Notes under the pieces: model-generated | Database searches by the model: none | Told to the model about the DNA's origin: nothing | What the model saw: only the letters and a program-made list of their open reading frames with translations | Assembly (NCBI GenBank): GCA_963766445.1 | Contig: CAVXZW010000017.1 | Location: 1 to 64,000, forward strand | Source: JAICYJ01 sp963766445 | GTDB lineage: Bacteria > Actinomycetota > Thermoleophilia > Gaiellales > JAICJC01 | Direction of reading: 5' to 3' | DNA: 64,000 nt | Part shown: one piece after another, positions 20,969-28,762 of the stretch | Position numbering within the stretch: position 1 is the stretch's first letter | How the letters are laid out: each line of letters begins with the position of its first letter | Translations under genes and position numbers: made by a program

Positions 20969-21642
20969 GCGTCTCCAGCTCGGCGATGATGGAGAGCGCG
21001 TTGCTGGTGCCGATGCGGGTCGCGCCGGCGTCCAGCATGTCAAGCGCGCAGGCGGCGGTGCGGATGCCGCCGGACGCCTTCACCGCCACCGACTCAGGCA
21101 GCGACGCGCGCATCAGCGAGACGGCCCGCACCGTCGCCCCGCCGGCGTGGCCGGTCGACGTCTTCGCGAAGTCGGCACCCGCCGCGGCGACCAGCCCGCA
21201 GGCGAGCACGATCTCGTCGTCGCTGAGCTGGGCCGACTCGATGATCGCCTTCACCACAACGTCGCCGCGCTCGGCGCGCGCGGCGTCGACAACGGCCGAC
21301 AGGTCGTCACCCGCCGCCTTCAGGTCACCGTCGAGCAGCGCCGCGTAGGCGATCACGACGTCGATCTCGTCTGCGCCCGCCGCGATCGCGGCGCGGGCCG
21401 CCTCGCACTTCGCGGCGGTCGCGTCGAGGCCGTTCGGGAAGGACACGACCGTGCACACGGCCGCGCCGTCCTGCAGCAGCGCCCGCGCGCGTGGCACCCA
21501 CCACGGGTACACGCACACCGCGGCGAATCCGTGCTCGCGCCGCCTCTTGGCAGAGCGCAGTGACCGACGCATCTCCTGCGCCTGGGTCGAGCAGCGTGTG
21601 GTCAACGGCTCGGGCGACGTGCTCGACGGCTAATGGAGGCAT
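20952..21642 (-). CDS. deoC: deoxyribose-phosphate aldolase, one frameshift
   Basis: Cleaves 2-deoxyribose-5-phosphate to acetaldehyde and glyceraldehyde-3-phosphate. The N-terminus (ARAVDHTLLDPGAG, ATG 21640-21642) is in one frame and the rest, from about 21540 onward, in another; joined they give a normal 229-residue enzyme. Key motifs: AAVCVYPWWVP, CTVVSFPNGLDATAAKCEAA, GADEIDVVIAYAALLDGD, VVVKAIIESAQLSDDE (catalytic Lys), GADFAKTSTGHAGGAT (Schiff-base Lys) and VKASGGIRT. The shift lies in a GC repeat near CAAGAGGCGGCGCGAG, consistent with a one-base deletion error. Confidence 0.88.
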
Positions 21643-21686
21643 CCGGGGACAGCTTAGTCCAAGTTCCGGCTCTGCTCAGGCGCGAG

Positions 21687-22583
21687 TCAGATCCCCAGCC
21701 GGTCGAGCTCGGCCTCGTCGCGCCGCCAGCGCGGCAGCACCTTGACGCTCAGCTCCAGGAACACCGGGCCGCCCACGATGCTCTCGACCTGCGGCCTTGC
21801 GACCGTGCCGATCTCCTTCACCTTCGACCCGCCGGCGCCCACCACGATCCGCTTCTGGGAATCGGTCTCGCAGATGATCGTCGCCCGCACCACCGTCACG
21901 CCCCGCCGGCCGGGCACGATCTCCTCGATCCGCACCGCGACCGCGTGGGGGATCTCGTCGCGCAACGCCTCCAGCGCCGCCTCGCGCACCGCCTCGCCGA
22001 CCCGGGCCTCGTCCGTCTGATCGCTGATCACGCCCTCCGGGAAGTAGGCCGGGCCGGGCTCGAGCAGGGATACGAGGTCGTCGCGAAGCGCATCCACCCC
22101 GTCCCCCTTCAGCGCGCTGATCGGATGCAAGGAATGGAACGGCCCCAGCTCCGCGGCCGCGCTGATCGTCTCGGCGATTGCGTGCGGCCGCATGCGGTCG
22201 GTCTTGTTGATCGCGATCAGGCAGGGCACGGATCCGTCCCGCAGCACGCGGGACGCGATGTAGCGATCACCGGGCCCCACGCCCTCCTGCCCGTTCAACA
22301 TCAGCACCACCGCATCGGCGTCGGCCAGCGTGTCGTCGACCGCTCGCTGCATCCGCTCGGTCAGCCGGTCGAACGGCTTGGTGATCCCGGGCAGGTCGAC
22401 CAGCACCATCTGCCAGCCGTCGCCCGTGACGGCCCCGAGCGCCCGGCGCCGGGTGGTCTGCGGACGTGACGACACGGCCGCCACGTGCTCCCCCACCAGA
22501 CGGTTGACGAGAGTCGATTTGCCGGCGTTCGGCCGCCCCGCCAGCGCCACCAGCCCGGAGCGGTGCTCGGCCGGCTCGCTCAC
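21687..22583 (-). CDS. era: GTPase Era
   Basis: A 298-residue ribosome-assembly GTPase: G1 GRPNAGKSTLVN, switch I RPQTTRRRALG, G3 LVDLPGITKP (Leu for the usual Thr of DTPG), G4 NKTDRM, then a C-terminal KH domain with KRIVVGAGGSKVKEIG. It binds the 16S rRNA 3' end during 30S maturation. The start overlaps the cdd stop by four bases. Order cdd-era with ybeY and phoH elsewhere in the window is the usual Gram-positive set, here split. Confidence 0.95.
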   Translation of the reverse strand: MSEPAEHRSGLVALAGRPNAGKSTLVNRLVGEHVAAVSSRPQTTRRRALGAVTGDGWQMVLVDLPGITKPFDRLTERMQRAVDDTLADADAVVLMLNGQEGVGPGDRYIASRVLRDGSVPCLIAINKTDRMRPHAIAETISAAAELGPFHSLHPISALKGDGVDALRDDLVSLLEPGPAYFPEGVISDQTDEARVGEAVREAALEALRDEIPHAVAVRIEEIVPGRRGVTVVRATIICETDSQKRIVVGAGGSKVKEIGTVARPQVESIVGGPVFLELSVKVLPRWRRDEAELDRLGI

Positions 22584-22966
22584 AGCCGGAAGCCGTCGGG
22601 CAGCAGGTCACCCAGCGACGAGGCCACCAGTTCCCCGTCACGCCGCCAGATCACGCGCAGCTGCGGCGCGAACTCGGCCATCACCTGGCGGCAGGCGCCG
22701 CAGGGCGGCGCCGACTGCGCCTCGGCGTGCACCGCGATCGCGGCCAGGTCGCTGTGCCCGGCCGACACGGCGGTGAAGATCGCAGTGCGCTCCGCGCAGC
22801 AGGTGAGGCCGAACGAGGCGTTCTCGACGTTGGCGCCGGTGAACACCTGACCGCCGTTGGTGAGGAGCGCGGCACCGACCGGAAAGCGCGAGTACGGCGC
22901 GTACGCATTTGCGGACGCGCCACGCGCTCGCTCGTACAGGGCACGGTCATCATCCGTCAGCGGCAT
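22580..22966 (-). CDS. cdd: cytidine deaminase
   Basis: A 128-residue zinc-dependent cytidine/deoxycytidine deaminase of the tetrameric class. Conserved: AYAPYSRFPVGAALLTNGG, ENASFGLTCCAERTAI (zinc Cys and catalytic Glu) and PPCGACRQVMAEF (the other two zinc Cys). ATG 22966 is preferred over upstream starts because it leads directly into the family N-terminus. Pyrimidine salvage; shares the operon with era. Confidence 0.95.
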   Translation of the reverse strand: MPLTDDDRALYERARGASANAYAPYSRFPVGAALLTNGGQVFTGANVENASFGLTCCAERTAIFTAVSAGHSDLAAIAVHAEAQSAPPCGACRQVMAEFAPQLRVIWRRDGELVASSLGDLLPDGFRL

Positions 22967-23072
22967 GGCGGCAGCGTACCGCGGCAGTGCCCGAAGGTCA
23001 GGGACTGTCCCGCTTTGAGCAGTGGGACCGTCGAGGGGTGTAGGGTCGGCCACACCGACCGAGGAGGGCTAG

Positions 23073-23366
23073 ATGCCGACGTACGTTTTGCTCATCGACT
23101 GGACTCAGCAGGGTGTGGCGAGCTTCGCCGACTCCGTCGACCGCTACGAAGCCGCGCGGGGCGAATTTGAGGAGATGGGCGTCAGCTTCAAGTCCATCTA
23201 CTGGACGCTCGGAAATCACGACATCGTGAGCATTGTCGAGGCGCCGGACGGCGAGACGCTAGCCGCCGCCCTGTTGAAGCTAGCTTCTCAGGGCAACCTC
23301 CGCACCACCACGTTGCGCGCGCTTTCCGCCGAGGAGATGAGAGGCGTGATCGCGAAGGCCAGCTGA
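23073..23366 (+). CDS. GYD domain protein
   Basis: A 97-residue single-domain protein with the ferredoxin-like fold pattern of GYD proteins: YVLLIDWTQQGVASF, FKSIYWTLGNHDIVSIVEAP (position of the eponymous G-Y-D, here G-N-H-D) and a C-terminal TTTLRALSAEEM. ATG follows GGAGG. Function of the family unknown. Divergent from cdd, 106 bases away. Confidence 0.85.
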   Translation: MPTYVLLIDWTQQGVASFADSVDRYEAARGEFEEMGVSFKSIYWTLGNHDIVSIVEAPDGETLAAALLKLASQGNLRTTTLRALSAEEMRGVIAKAS

Positions 23367-23477
23367 TACCCAACCAAACATCGCCATACCGCGTGGGATC
23401 CCGCCCAGTCTTCCGTGACACAGGTGTGGTTGCCGACCGTCGGGGGTGGGGTCGCCGTCGCCGCGTAGGATCGCTGT

Positions 23478-23660
23478 ATGAACGTTCGAAGCATCGACCC
23501 TCGCGACATCGAGTCCGAGATGCAGGCCGTGTACCGGGTCTACTTCTGGGGCGAGAATTGGACCCTGTCCGAAGAGTTCGAGTTGACCGACGCGGCGGGC
23601 GTCCGTGAAGTGCTGAATGGATCGACGCGAACACCAACGGTCGCGAAGTCGAAGCCATAG
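23478..23660 (+). CDS. small hypothetical protein, probably frameshifted
   Basis: From ATG 23478 the frame encodes 60 residues, of which the first 48 (NVRSIDPRDIESEMQAVYRV, YFWGENWTLSEEFELTD) look coding. Just after VREVL a one-base shift gives a better continuation, EWIDANTNGREVEAIVVVER, reaching about 23680 in the same style, and then an open frame to 23881 whose composition deteriorates. The likely product is about 70-90 residues. Not recognised. Confidence 0.5.
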   Translation: MNVRSIDPRDIESEMQAVYRVYFWGENWTLSEEFELTDAAGVREVLNGSTRTPTVAKSKP

Positions 23661-23757
23661 TAGTGGTCGAACGATGCGACGTCGGTCGGCGCGATGTGCT
23701 CGGTTCGTGCGCCGCCTTTCTTATTGGCCCGCTCGACCACACCGGATCAGACTCAGG

Positions 23758-23803
23758 CAGGCAGCGATCCGCCACGCATCTAGCTTCGCCTCCAGCCGCC
23801 CCA
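23758..23803. repeat. 46-base direct repeat, copy B (decayed gene end)
   Basis: Matches 25465-25510 at 42 of 46 positions by eye, same orientation and no gap. In copy A it is the 3' end of a small membrane-protein gene; here the minus strand still reads WRWGGWRRS then a stop (23780-23782), preceded only by a short frame (GTG near 23838, with a GAGGAGG-like site). It is best read as a deleted duplicate of that gene. Confidence 0.6.
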
Positions 23804-23932
23804 CCGCCACGCCGCGACGATGGTCAGGGCACTGCCATGCACCTCCTCTCTCGCGAGTTCACTGCGATTTCCGCTCATTAGACGTAGGGGCGGCCTACTC
23901 CGGGAGGCAGTTCGTGGGTGTGGATTCGACGC

Positions 23933-24262
23933 TCAAACCGTTGCGGAAGGATCTTCGGTGACCGGGAGGTGGTTTCCCAGGTGGGTCATCCTGATCAGGT
24001 TGAGGGTGGCAGTACCCGGCACGATCTCCAGCCGAACGTCTTGTTTTCGGCATTGCAGGTCAGCGTGGATCAGGCAGCCGATTCCCGTGGAGTCTATGAA
24101 AGTGACTTGGCTGAGATCGACGCTGAGCCGTTCGAGTTCCGGCTGGTAGGCCCTCTCGATGGCGTCGATCAGCCTGCGGCAGCTGCCGACATCCAGTTCG
24201 CCTGCGCAGCGAATCGTTGCGGCGTAGGAGGATTCTTGGTTTGACTCAATGCTGAAGTCCAT
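23933..24262 (-). CDS. STAS domain protein (anti-sigma factor antagonist family)
   Basis: A 109-residue single STAS domain. TIRCAGELDVGSCRRL is the opening strand-helix, and VTFIDSTGIGCLIHADL carries the conserved DSxG motif with the Ser that partner kinases phosphorylate in SpoIIAA/RsbV proteins. VRLEIVPGTATLNLIRMT is the last strand-helix. No cognate anti-sigma kinase or sigma factor gene is nearby, so it acts in trans or within a dispersed partner-switching network. ATG 24262 follows AAGAGGA. Confidence 0.9.
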   Translation of the reverse strand: MDFSIESNQESSYAATIRCAGELDVGSCRRLIDAIERAYQPELERLSVDLSQVTFIDSTGIGCLIHADLQCRKQDVRLEIVPGTATLNLIRMTHLGNHLPVTEDPSATV

Positions 24263-24363
24263 CGTCGTCCTCTTTCGTCCGCTTCTTAGGCTCCCGGCTC
24301 CGACGTTCCCCTGTAATCGACAGCTGAAACCGGCACCTTATGGATCTGGCCGTTTGAGCGGCG

Positions 24364-24555
24364 ATGCTGAATGGAATATCAGCACCAGTGCGGATTTATG
24401 ACGTAGCCAGTGACTTGCACGGTGGGCGATTGTTCTGGCTCTTGCTTCGCTGTGAGGATGGGGAGCAGTTCCCGGTCGAGTATTTTGACGAACGGGACGA
24501 CGCGACCAAGATGATGCACTTGTTGCAGCAGTCGATCGACCGTCTGTACCGCTAG
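24364..24555 (+). CDS. small hypothetical protein (63 residues)
   Basis: ATG 24364 opens a frame with coding-like composition (VRIYDVASDLHGGRLFWLLL, RCEDGEQFPVEYFDERDDA, TKMMHLLQQSIDRLYR). It looks like a compact beta-sheet plus helix. GC is lower than in the neighbours. No family recognised and no strong ribosome site; divergent from the STAS gene, 101 bases apart. Confidence 0.55.
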   Translation: MLNGISAPVRIYDVASDLHGGRLFWLLLRCEDGEQFPVEYFDERDDATKMMHLLQQSIDRLYR

Positions 24556-24652
24556 GCAAGGACGCCCCACCCGCAGCAGAGGTCAGCAGCGCGCTAGCGG
24601 GCGGCGGCCCGGAGGCGTCCTCTCAAACAATCCGCTCTGTCGCCCGTGAGCG

Positions 24653-24904
24653 CTAGCTGACGCGGCGCGCAGAGTAGGCGCGAAGCGCCAAGCCGCTGCC
24701 CACGATGAGCAGACCGATCACCAGGTACAGGGCAAGCTCAACGCCCGTGAACGGGAGCGTCCCGCCGCTACCGCCACCGCCGGTCGACTCACCCGCAACA
24801 CCACCACTGGCGTAACCGTCACCGGCAAACGCGGTGGCGGCCGAAACCATGAGAATCGCCGCTGAACCAAGCAGGATCAGCATACCCCTGAGAGCCTTCA
24901 TCAT
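24653..24904 (-). CDS. small LPXTG-type (LPFTG) surface protein
   Basis: An 83-residue precursor with a sec signal peptide (KALRGMLILLGSAAILMVSA, cleavage near AFA-GDG), a very short Gly/Ser-rich mature stretch (GGVAGESTGGGGSGG), then the sortase motif LPFTG, a hydrophobic segment (ALYLVIGLLIVGSGLALRA) and a positive tail (YSARRVS). It should be exported and attached to the wall by a sortase; none is encoded in the window. ATG 24904 follows AGGGGTGA. The mature part is only about 25 residues, too short for an enzyme. Confidence 0.8.
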   Translation of the reverse strand: MMKALRGMLILLGSAAILMVSAATAFAGDGYASGGVAGESTGGGGSGGTLPFTGVELALYLVIGLLIVGSGLALRAYSARRVS

Positions 24905-25486
24905 AAGAATCACCCCTAGATAGAACCGGGCCTCCAATACCCTCACCGCTACTTTGTAAACCGCGCGGCCAGCGAACCGTACGACGGCCTGGGGCAACGG
25001 CAGGTCGTGTCCGGCCAACCTACGGGGGGTGGCGGGTCGGTGGAAGGGTCCAGTCAGCCACCGACGGGCCACTCAGACGGGGTCGGGTGGCCGCTCTGTG
25101 TCGGGCACGTCGCGGCAAAGGCCGACCGTCCTTGGACGATCCTAGCGGTTTGGGTGAGGGATTCCTAAGCGTCTGAATTAGATCCGCTGCGGTGCTGGCT
25201 GGTCGCGGTAAGCCTGGAGCGTTGGGGCTGGGCGGGCGAGGCGTATCACTCTTCTCGCTCTCTTCCGCACCGGGATGGCGGCGCGTCCGTGGGGCGCATC
25301 CTCACACGCCAGCCGAGCCGCCCACGTCAGCGCCGAGCGCACTCCGTGGGTGCTGGCTGGTAGAGGCGCTGCGCCGCGGTCTTCTCAGCTAGACGCCGCA
25401 CATTCCCTCGGGGTCGGTCATCCTCCTGGTCAGCCAAGCGTTCCGCTGCGGCAACACCCCGACACAGGCAGCGATCCGCGACATAT
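24905..25486. other. 582-base region without a convincing gene
   Basis: Short open frames exist on both strands but none has a coding pattern or ribosome site. A phrase GTGCTGGCTGGT occurs twice (about 25192 and 25350), suggesting a decayed duplication. The end of the stretch contains copy A of the 46-base repeat (25465-25510). Confidence 0.4.
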
Positions 25487-25510
25487 CTAGCTTCGCTTCC
25501 AGCCGCCCCA
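25465..25510. repeat. 46-base direct repeat, copy A
   Basis: The counterpart of 23758-23803. It covers the last eight codons of the small membrane-protein gene at 25487-25666 plus 22 bases downstream, so the duplicated unit includes the gene end. Confidence 0.6.
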
Positions 25511-25666
25511 GTTGTACGCGGCTAGGACGAGGAGTCCGCCCGAGATCAAGCCGGCCACGCTGAAACTCCGGCTGACGGTGCCGTCGCCGGTCACGCTGAG
25601 GTAGACCAGTGCCAGCACCAGCACGGCCATGATGATGATCCAGGACTTGAGACCCTCGGTGGTCAC
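25487..25666 (-). CDS. tiny membrane protein (59 residues, two membrane segments)
   Basis: GTG 25666 to TAG 25487. Residues 8-24 (SWIIIMAVLVLALVYLS) and 36-51 (SVAGLISGGLLVLAAY) are hydrophobic, separated by a short polar turn (VTGDGTVSRSF); the tail NWGGWKRS is positive. Codon third positions are strongly G/C, supporting translation. The start overlaps the stop of the next small gene (GTGA), forming a two-gene mini-operon. Not recognised. Confidence 0.65.
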   Translation of the reverse strand: MTTEGLKSWIIIMAVLVLALVYLSVTGDGTVSRSFSVAGLISGGLLVLAAYNWGGWKRS

Positions 25667-25806
25667 CGGGGACCGCCGCCGCCGCCGCTGGTGATGCTGG
25701 TCTGCATAAAGAACAGCAAGAGCAGGTACCCCACGACGATCACGATCAGCACGCCGTAGAGGTAGTACTGCGGCTCGCTGAAGATGCGGCGCATCAAACC
25801 ATGCAT
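25663..25806 (-). CDS. tiny membrane protein (47 residues, one membrane segment)
   Basis: ATG 25806 to TGA 25663. After a short cytoplasmic arm (MHGLMRRIFSEPQYY) there is one hydrophobic segment (YGVLIVIVVGYLLLLFFM) and a Gly-rich tail (SGGGGGPR). The stop overlaps the GTG of the 59-residue membrane protein, so the two are translationally coupled and probably form a small membrane complex. A second ATG four codons in is an alternative start. Family unknown. Confidence 0.6.
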   Translation of the reverse strand: MHGLMRRIFSEPQYYLYGVLIVIVVGYLLLLFFMQTSITSGGGGGPR

Positions 25807-25851
25807 GGGGTCAGCGTACTCCTCTGCCTCACGCGCATGGGCCGTTGCCGG

Positions 25852-27018
25852 TCAGGGCGTGGGAAGCATGCTGGTGCCGCCGGGATCGGGCAGCGGGTCA
25901 CCAGCGCCTGACCCGGGCGAGGTGCTGGGCGGCGTCGGTGGCGGGGAGGAAGGCGGCGAAGTCGGCGGCTGCACGGGAGGTGTCGCGCGGGCCGATCGCG
26001 ACGGGTTGGTCCCGTGCAAATGCCGGTGCCGATGGGCGCGCGGATGCTGCCTCGCGGGGTGACGCTTCCGCGAATGCGCGGGCTTCGGCTTCGACGGCTT
26101 CGGCGTCGTGACCGGAGCCACCGCGAACGGTCGCGGCCGGGAGGGCACGGGTTCCGCCGCCGGCGTGCCGGACGCCCGGTGACCGATGGCCGCAATCGCC
26201 AGCACCGCCAACGCCAGCGCCCCCAGCCCGCCCGCGAGCCGGCGCGGCCAGGTGCGCGGCTCCGGCGGCAGCAGCCGCGCCAGGTGCTCGTCGTCATCGT
26301 CGTCGAACAGCCCGGCCAACCCCACCACCTCGGTGTCGTCGCCGGCCTCGCGGGCCTCGTTACCGCAACGCTCGAGCTCGTCCAGGCACTCGGCAAGCGA
26401 CTCGTACCCGGCTGCGGCGGCTCGCGCCGTCCACTCCTCGAGCGGTAGGCCCAGTCCGGTCCCACCCGCGGCCCGCAGGATCGCGGCCAGCGTGCGCTGC
26501 CCGTCGCGCGGCCCCACCAGGATCGGGTTGACCGCCGGCGAGCCGAGTAGCGGCCGCTCCAGGAACGGTGTCGGGCCCGGCCCGACCGCGCAGTCGCCGA
26601 GGTCGCAGGCGTCGACAGGAAAACCCGCAGCCGCTATCCGCTCGGCCAGACGTCCGAACGACAGCGCCAGCCGCGCGGCGTCGGCCGGCCCCGGGCGGCG
26701 GGTGGCCTGCCACCGCTCGATGCTCATGCCCAGCGAGGGCGCCACCACCAGGAACCTGCGTCCCTCGTGCTCGCCGAAGTCGAGCACGCCGCAGATCTCC
26801 GAGCAGGCCAGCGCGCACCAGCGCGTGACCGCGTCGGTGAAGCCGTCGTCGTCCCAGCCGTCGGATGCGAACACGATCCGCACCTGCGCGGTGCGACCCG
26901 ATCTCGTGTCCAGCGCGTCGATCGGCCCCTCCGGCCGGGCCCGTAGCGCCGCCGGGCTGGCCAGGTACCGGCCGGCGATCACCAGCGCGGTCGAGGTTGC
27001 GGAATCGGCCATGCTCAC
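25852..27018 (-). CDS. membrane-anchored protein kinase-like protein (probable pseudokinase)
   Basis: A 388-residue protein. Residues 15-240 follow the pattern of bacterial Ser/Thr kinases: AGRYLASP, ALDTRSGRTAQVRIVF (the VAxK strand, Lys replaced by Arg/Ile), CGVLDFGEHEGRRFLVV (the hinge), and a helical C-lobe. The glycine loop, the HRD catalytic loop and DFG are not recognisable, so catalysis is unlikely. An acidic linker (LFDDDDDEHLARLL) precedes one membrane segment (LGALALAVLAIAAIG, about 268-284) and a Pro/Ser/His-rich outer tail with repeated PPPTPPS-type runs. Likely a scaffolding or sensor protein. Confidence 0.6.
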   Translation of the reverse strand: MSMADSATSTALVIAGRYLASPAALRARPEGPIDALDTRSGRTAQVRIVFASDGWDDDGFTDAVTRWCALACSEICGVLDFGEHEGRRFLVVAPSLGMSIERWQATRRPGPADAARLALSFGRLAERIAAAGFPVDACDLGDCAVGPGPTPFLERPLLGSPAVNPILVGPRDGQRTLAAILRAAGGTGLGLPLEEWTARAAAAGYESLAECLDELERCGNEAREAGDDTEVVGLAGLFDDDDDEHLARLLPPEPRTWPRRLAGGLGALALAVLAIAAIGHRASGTPAAEPVPSRPRPFAVAPVTTPKPSKPKPAHSRKRHPARQHPRAHRHRHLHGTNPSRSARATPPVQPPTSPPSSPPPTPPSTSPGSGAGDPLPDPGGTSMLPTP

Positions 27019-27077
27019 AGGCTAGGGACGGGGGCGTCACGGAACCAGACGCAACCCGTCACGAAACCGTCACAGCT

Positions 27078-27935
27078 CTACCCGAAGAAGCGGCGGCGCC
27101 GCTGGCGCTTGTCGCGGAAGGCCCCCTCGAGCAGCTCGCTCGAGTAGCCCGCGATCTCCCCGGTCTCGGCGTACAGGTAGACCGCGGTCTTGTAGATCTG
27201 GCCCATCGCGGAGCTGACCACGAGCAGCACCACTCCCAGCCCGGCCGCCACCACCAGCAGTCCCACGCCGGCCGCCGGGCTCGCGCCCACGACGGCGGCC
27301 CCCAGCAGCCCGACGCCGACCAGCGGCAGCGCCAGCAGGAAGGTCGCGATGCCCAGCCCGACGTTGCCGATCAGGCTCTCGCCCCAGGAGCGGCGCACCG
27401 TGGCGACGCTGCGGCGGACGGCGTCGGCCGGGCCCACCTGCTCGAACGCCAGCACCGGGATCACGAAGTAGGTGGCGATCGCCCATCCCGCCCCCAGCAA
27501 ACGCGCCACGATGCTGCCCACAAGCCGGCGCGCTGCTCGACCGTCCGGATCACCAGGCCCACCAGCGAGGCGATCAGCGCCCACAGCAAGATCGACCCGA
27601 GCCGGGCGTTGGCCGCGCGCATTCCTTCTCCCGCGCTGGTGTCCTCGCCATGGAAGCTGCGAGCCGCGCAGCTGACCAGGGCCACGTTGAAGTAGGTGGC
27701 AACTGCGGTGGCGGCGTAGCCCGCCAGCCCCGCCACGACCAGCATCGGCCAGCTGTGCGCGCTGTCGGCGCGTGGCACCCGGCAGCAGCAGCACGGCAGC
27801 CGGCACCAGCACGATCGCGACCGCGATCAGCGTGAACGTCGCCGACAGCACCGGGAACCACAGCAGGCTGCGGTCGCGCCGGATGATGGCGAGCGACTGG
27901 GAGAGCAGGCGGAAGGAGCGCTGAAATCGGTTCAT
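27078..27935 (-). CDS. DUF6159-like multi-spanning membrane protein, frameshifted
   Basis: Three frames join into one membrane protein of about 285 residues. The opening (FQRSFRLLSQSLAIIRRDRS, LLWFPVLSATFTLIAVAIVL) is typical of DUF6159 proteins; then LVVAGLAGYAATAVATYFNV and a cytoplasmic loop RSFHGEDTSAGEGMRAANAR, then GAGWAIATYFVIPVLAFEQV, LGIATFLLALPLVGVGLLGA and the end (GQIYKTAVYLYAETGEIAGY). Shifts lie near 27775 and 27525. Start at ATG 27935 (ATG 27941 also possible). Six or so membrane helices; function unknown. Confidence 0.65.
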   Translation of the reverse strand: MNRFQRSFRLLSQSLAIIRRDRSLLWFPVLSATFTLIAVAIVLVPAAVLLLPGATRRQRAQLADAGRGGAGGLRRHRSCHLLQRGPGQLRGSQLPWRGHQRGRRNARGQRPARVDLAVGADRLAGGPGDPDGRAARRLVGSIVARLLGAGWAIATYFVIPVLAFEQVGPADAVRRSVATVRRSWGESLIGNVGLGIATFLLALPLVGVGLLGAAVVGASPAAGVGLLVVAAGLGVVLLVVSSAMGQIYKTAVYLYAETGEIAGYSSELLEGAFRDKRQRRRRFFG

Positions 27936-27951
27936 CACCACATTCTGCGAC

Positions 27952-27967
27952 CCAACCGGCCGGTTGG
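27952..27967. promoter_or_regulatory. 16-base perfect palindrome
   Basis: CCAACCGGCCGGTTGG lies between the stop of the kinase-phosphatase fusion (27977) and the start of the DUF6159 gene (27935). It could be an operator or a small terminator stem. No T-tract follows. Confidence 0.4.
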
Positions 27968-27976
27968 CTAGGTTTG

Positions 27977-28762
27977 TCAGCTGAACGCCTGGAACACGGC
28001 CGCGGTCACGGTCGCCCCCAGCAGGGCGCCGAGGATCACCTCGGGCGTGGTGTGGACGCCGGCCTCCACCCGCGTCTGGGCGACCAGCGTCGCCATCAGG
28101 AACACCACGGTCGAGACCAGCACCGCGTGTCGGTAGTCGGCCACCGCGAACGTCACCGCAACCCAGCCGCCGAAGGCGACCGCGGCGTGGCCGGAGGGCA
28201 GCCCGCCGCGCAGCAGCGTCTCGCGGTCGGTGCGCGCCTTCAGCGCGATCACGATCATGATCACCAGCGCCAGCGCGATCACGGTCAGGTGCACCGGAGA
28301 GCCGCGCACGGTGTCGATCGCGCGCCGGCTGGGGTTGCGCAGCCGCTCGGCGAACACCAGGTAGCCGACGAACGTGGCGTTCACGGCCGCCACCAGCACC
28401 GCCCCGGCGGCGACGTCCTTCGCCGTGCGTGCCAGCGGATCGAACGAGTTGGTGGCCACGTCGATCGCCTTCTCGAGCGCCGTGTTGAACATCTCGGCGA
28501 TCAGCACGAACGACACCGACAGGAGCAGCGCCAGCAGCTCGAACCGGGTCACGCCCAGCGCCACGCCCAGCGGCAGCACCGACAGCGCGACGGCGAAGTG
28601 CACGCGCATGTTGCGCTGTGTGCGGACCACGTAGATGACGCCCTCGAACGCGTAGTTGAAGCTCGTGACCAGGCCGGCGGCCTCCTGCCGCGCCACCCGG
28701 AAGGGCCCGGCCCGGCGCGCGTCCTTGATCAGCTCGTCGCGGCTACGCAGGGTCGGCGACAA
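27977..28762 (-). CDS. diacylglycerol kinase (DgkA/UdpK type) - PAP2 phosphatase fusion
   Basis: About 261 residues. The N-terminal half is a prokaryotic diacylglycerol/undecaprenol kinase: SFNYAFEGVIYVVRTQRNMR, HFAVALSVLPLGVAL, and the signature VLIAEMFNTALEKAIDV followed by ARTAKDVAAGAVLVAAV. The C-terminal half is a PAP2 superfamily lipid phosphatase with LPSGHAAVAFGGWVAV (SGH motif) and RVEAGVHTTPEVILG (the second R...H motif). The first PAP2 motif (KxxxxxxRP) corresponds weakly to KARTDRETLLRG. The best start is TTG 28762, overlapping ybeY by 20 bases. Opposing kinase and phosphatase activities in one chain suggest lipid-carrier recycling. Confidence 0.8.
   Translation of the reverse strand: MSPTLRSRDELIKDARRAGPFRVARQEAAGLVTSFNYAFEGVIYVVRTQRNMRVHFAVALSVLPLGVALGVTRFELLALLLSVSFVLIAEMFNTALEKAIDVATNSFDPLARTAKDVAAGAVLVAAVNATFVGYLVFAERLRNPSRRAIDTVRGSPVHLTVIALALVIMIVIALKARTDRETLLRGGLPSGHAAVAFGGWVAVTFAVADYRHAVLVSTVVFLMATLVAQTRVEAGVHTTPEVILGALLGATVTAAVFQAFS

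Noticed and set aside
23540..23740. Minus-strand ORF of 66 codons opposite the 60-residue gene
   Set aside because: The opposite strand has the better coding style; this frame ends and begins without signals.
25192..25392. 66-codon plus-strand ORF in the 24.9-25.5 kb gap
   Set aside because: No ribosome site, no coding pattern, Pro/Arg-rich composition expected by chance.
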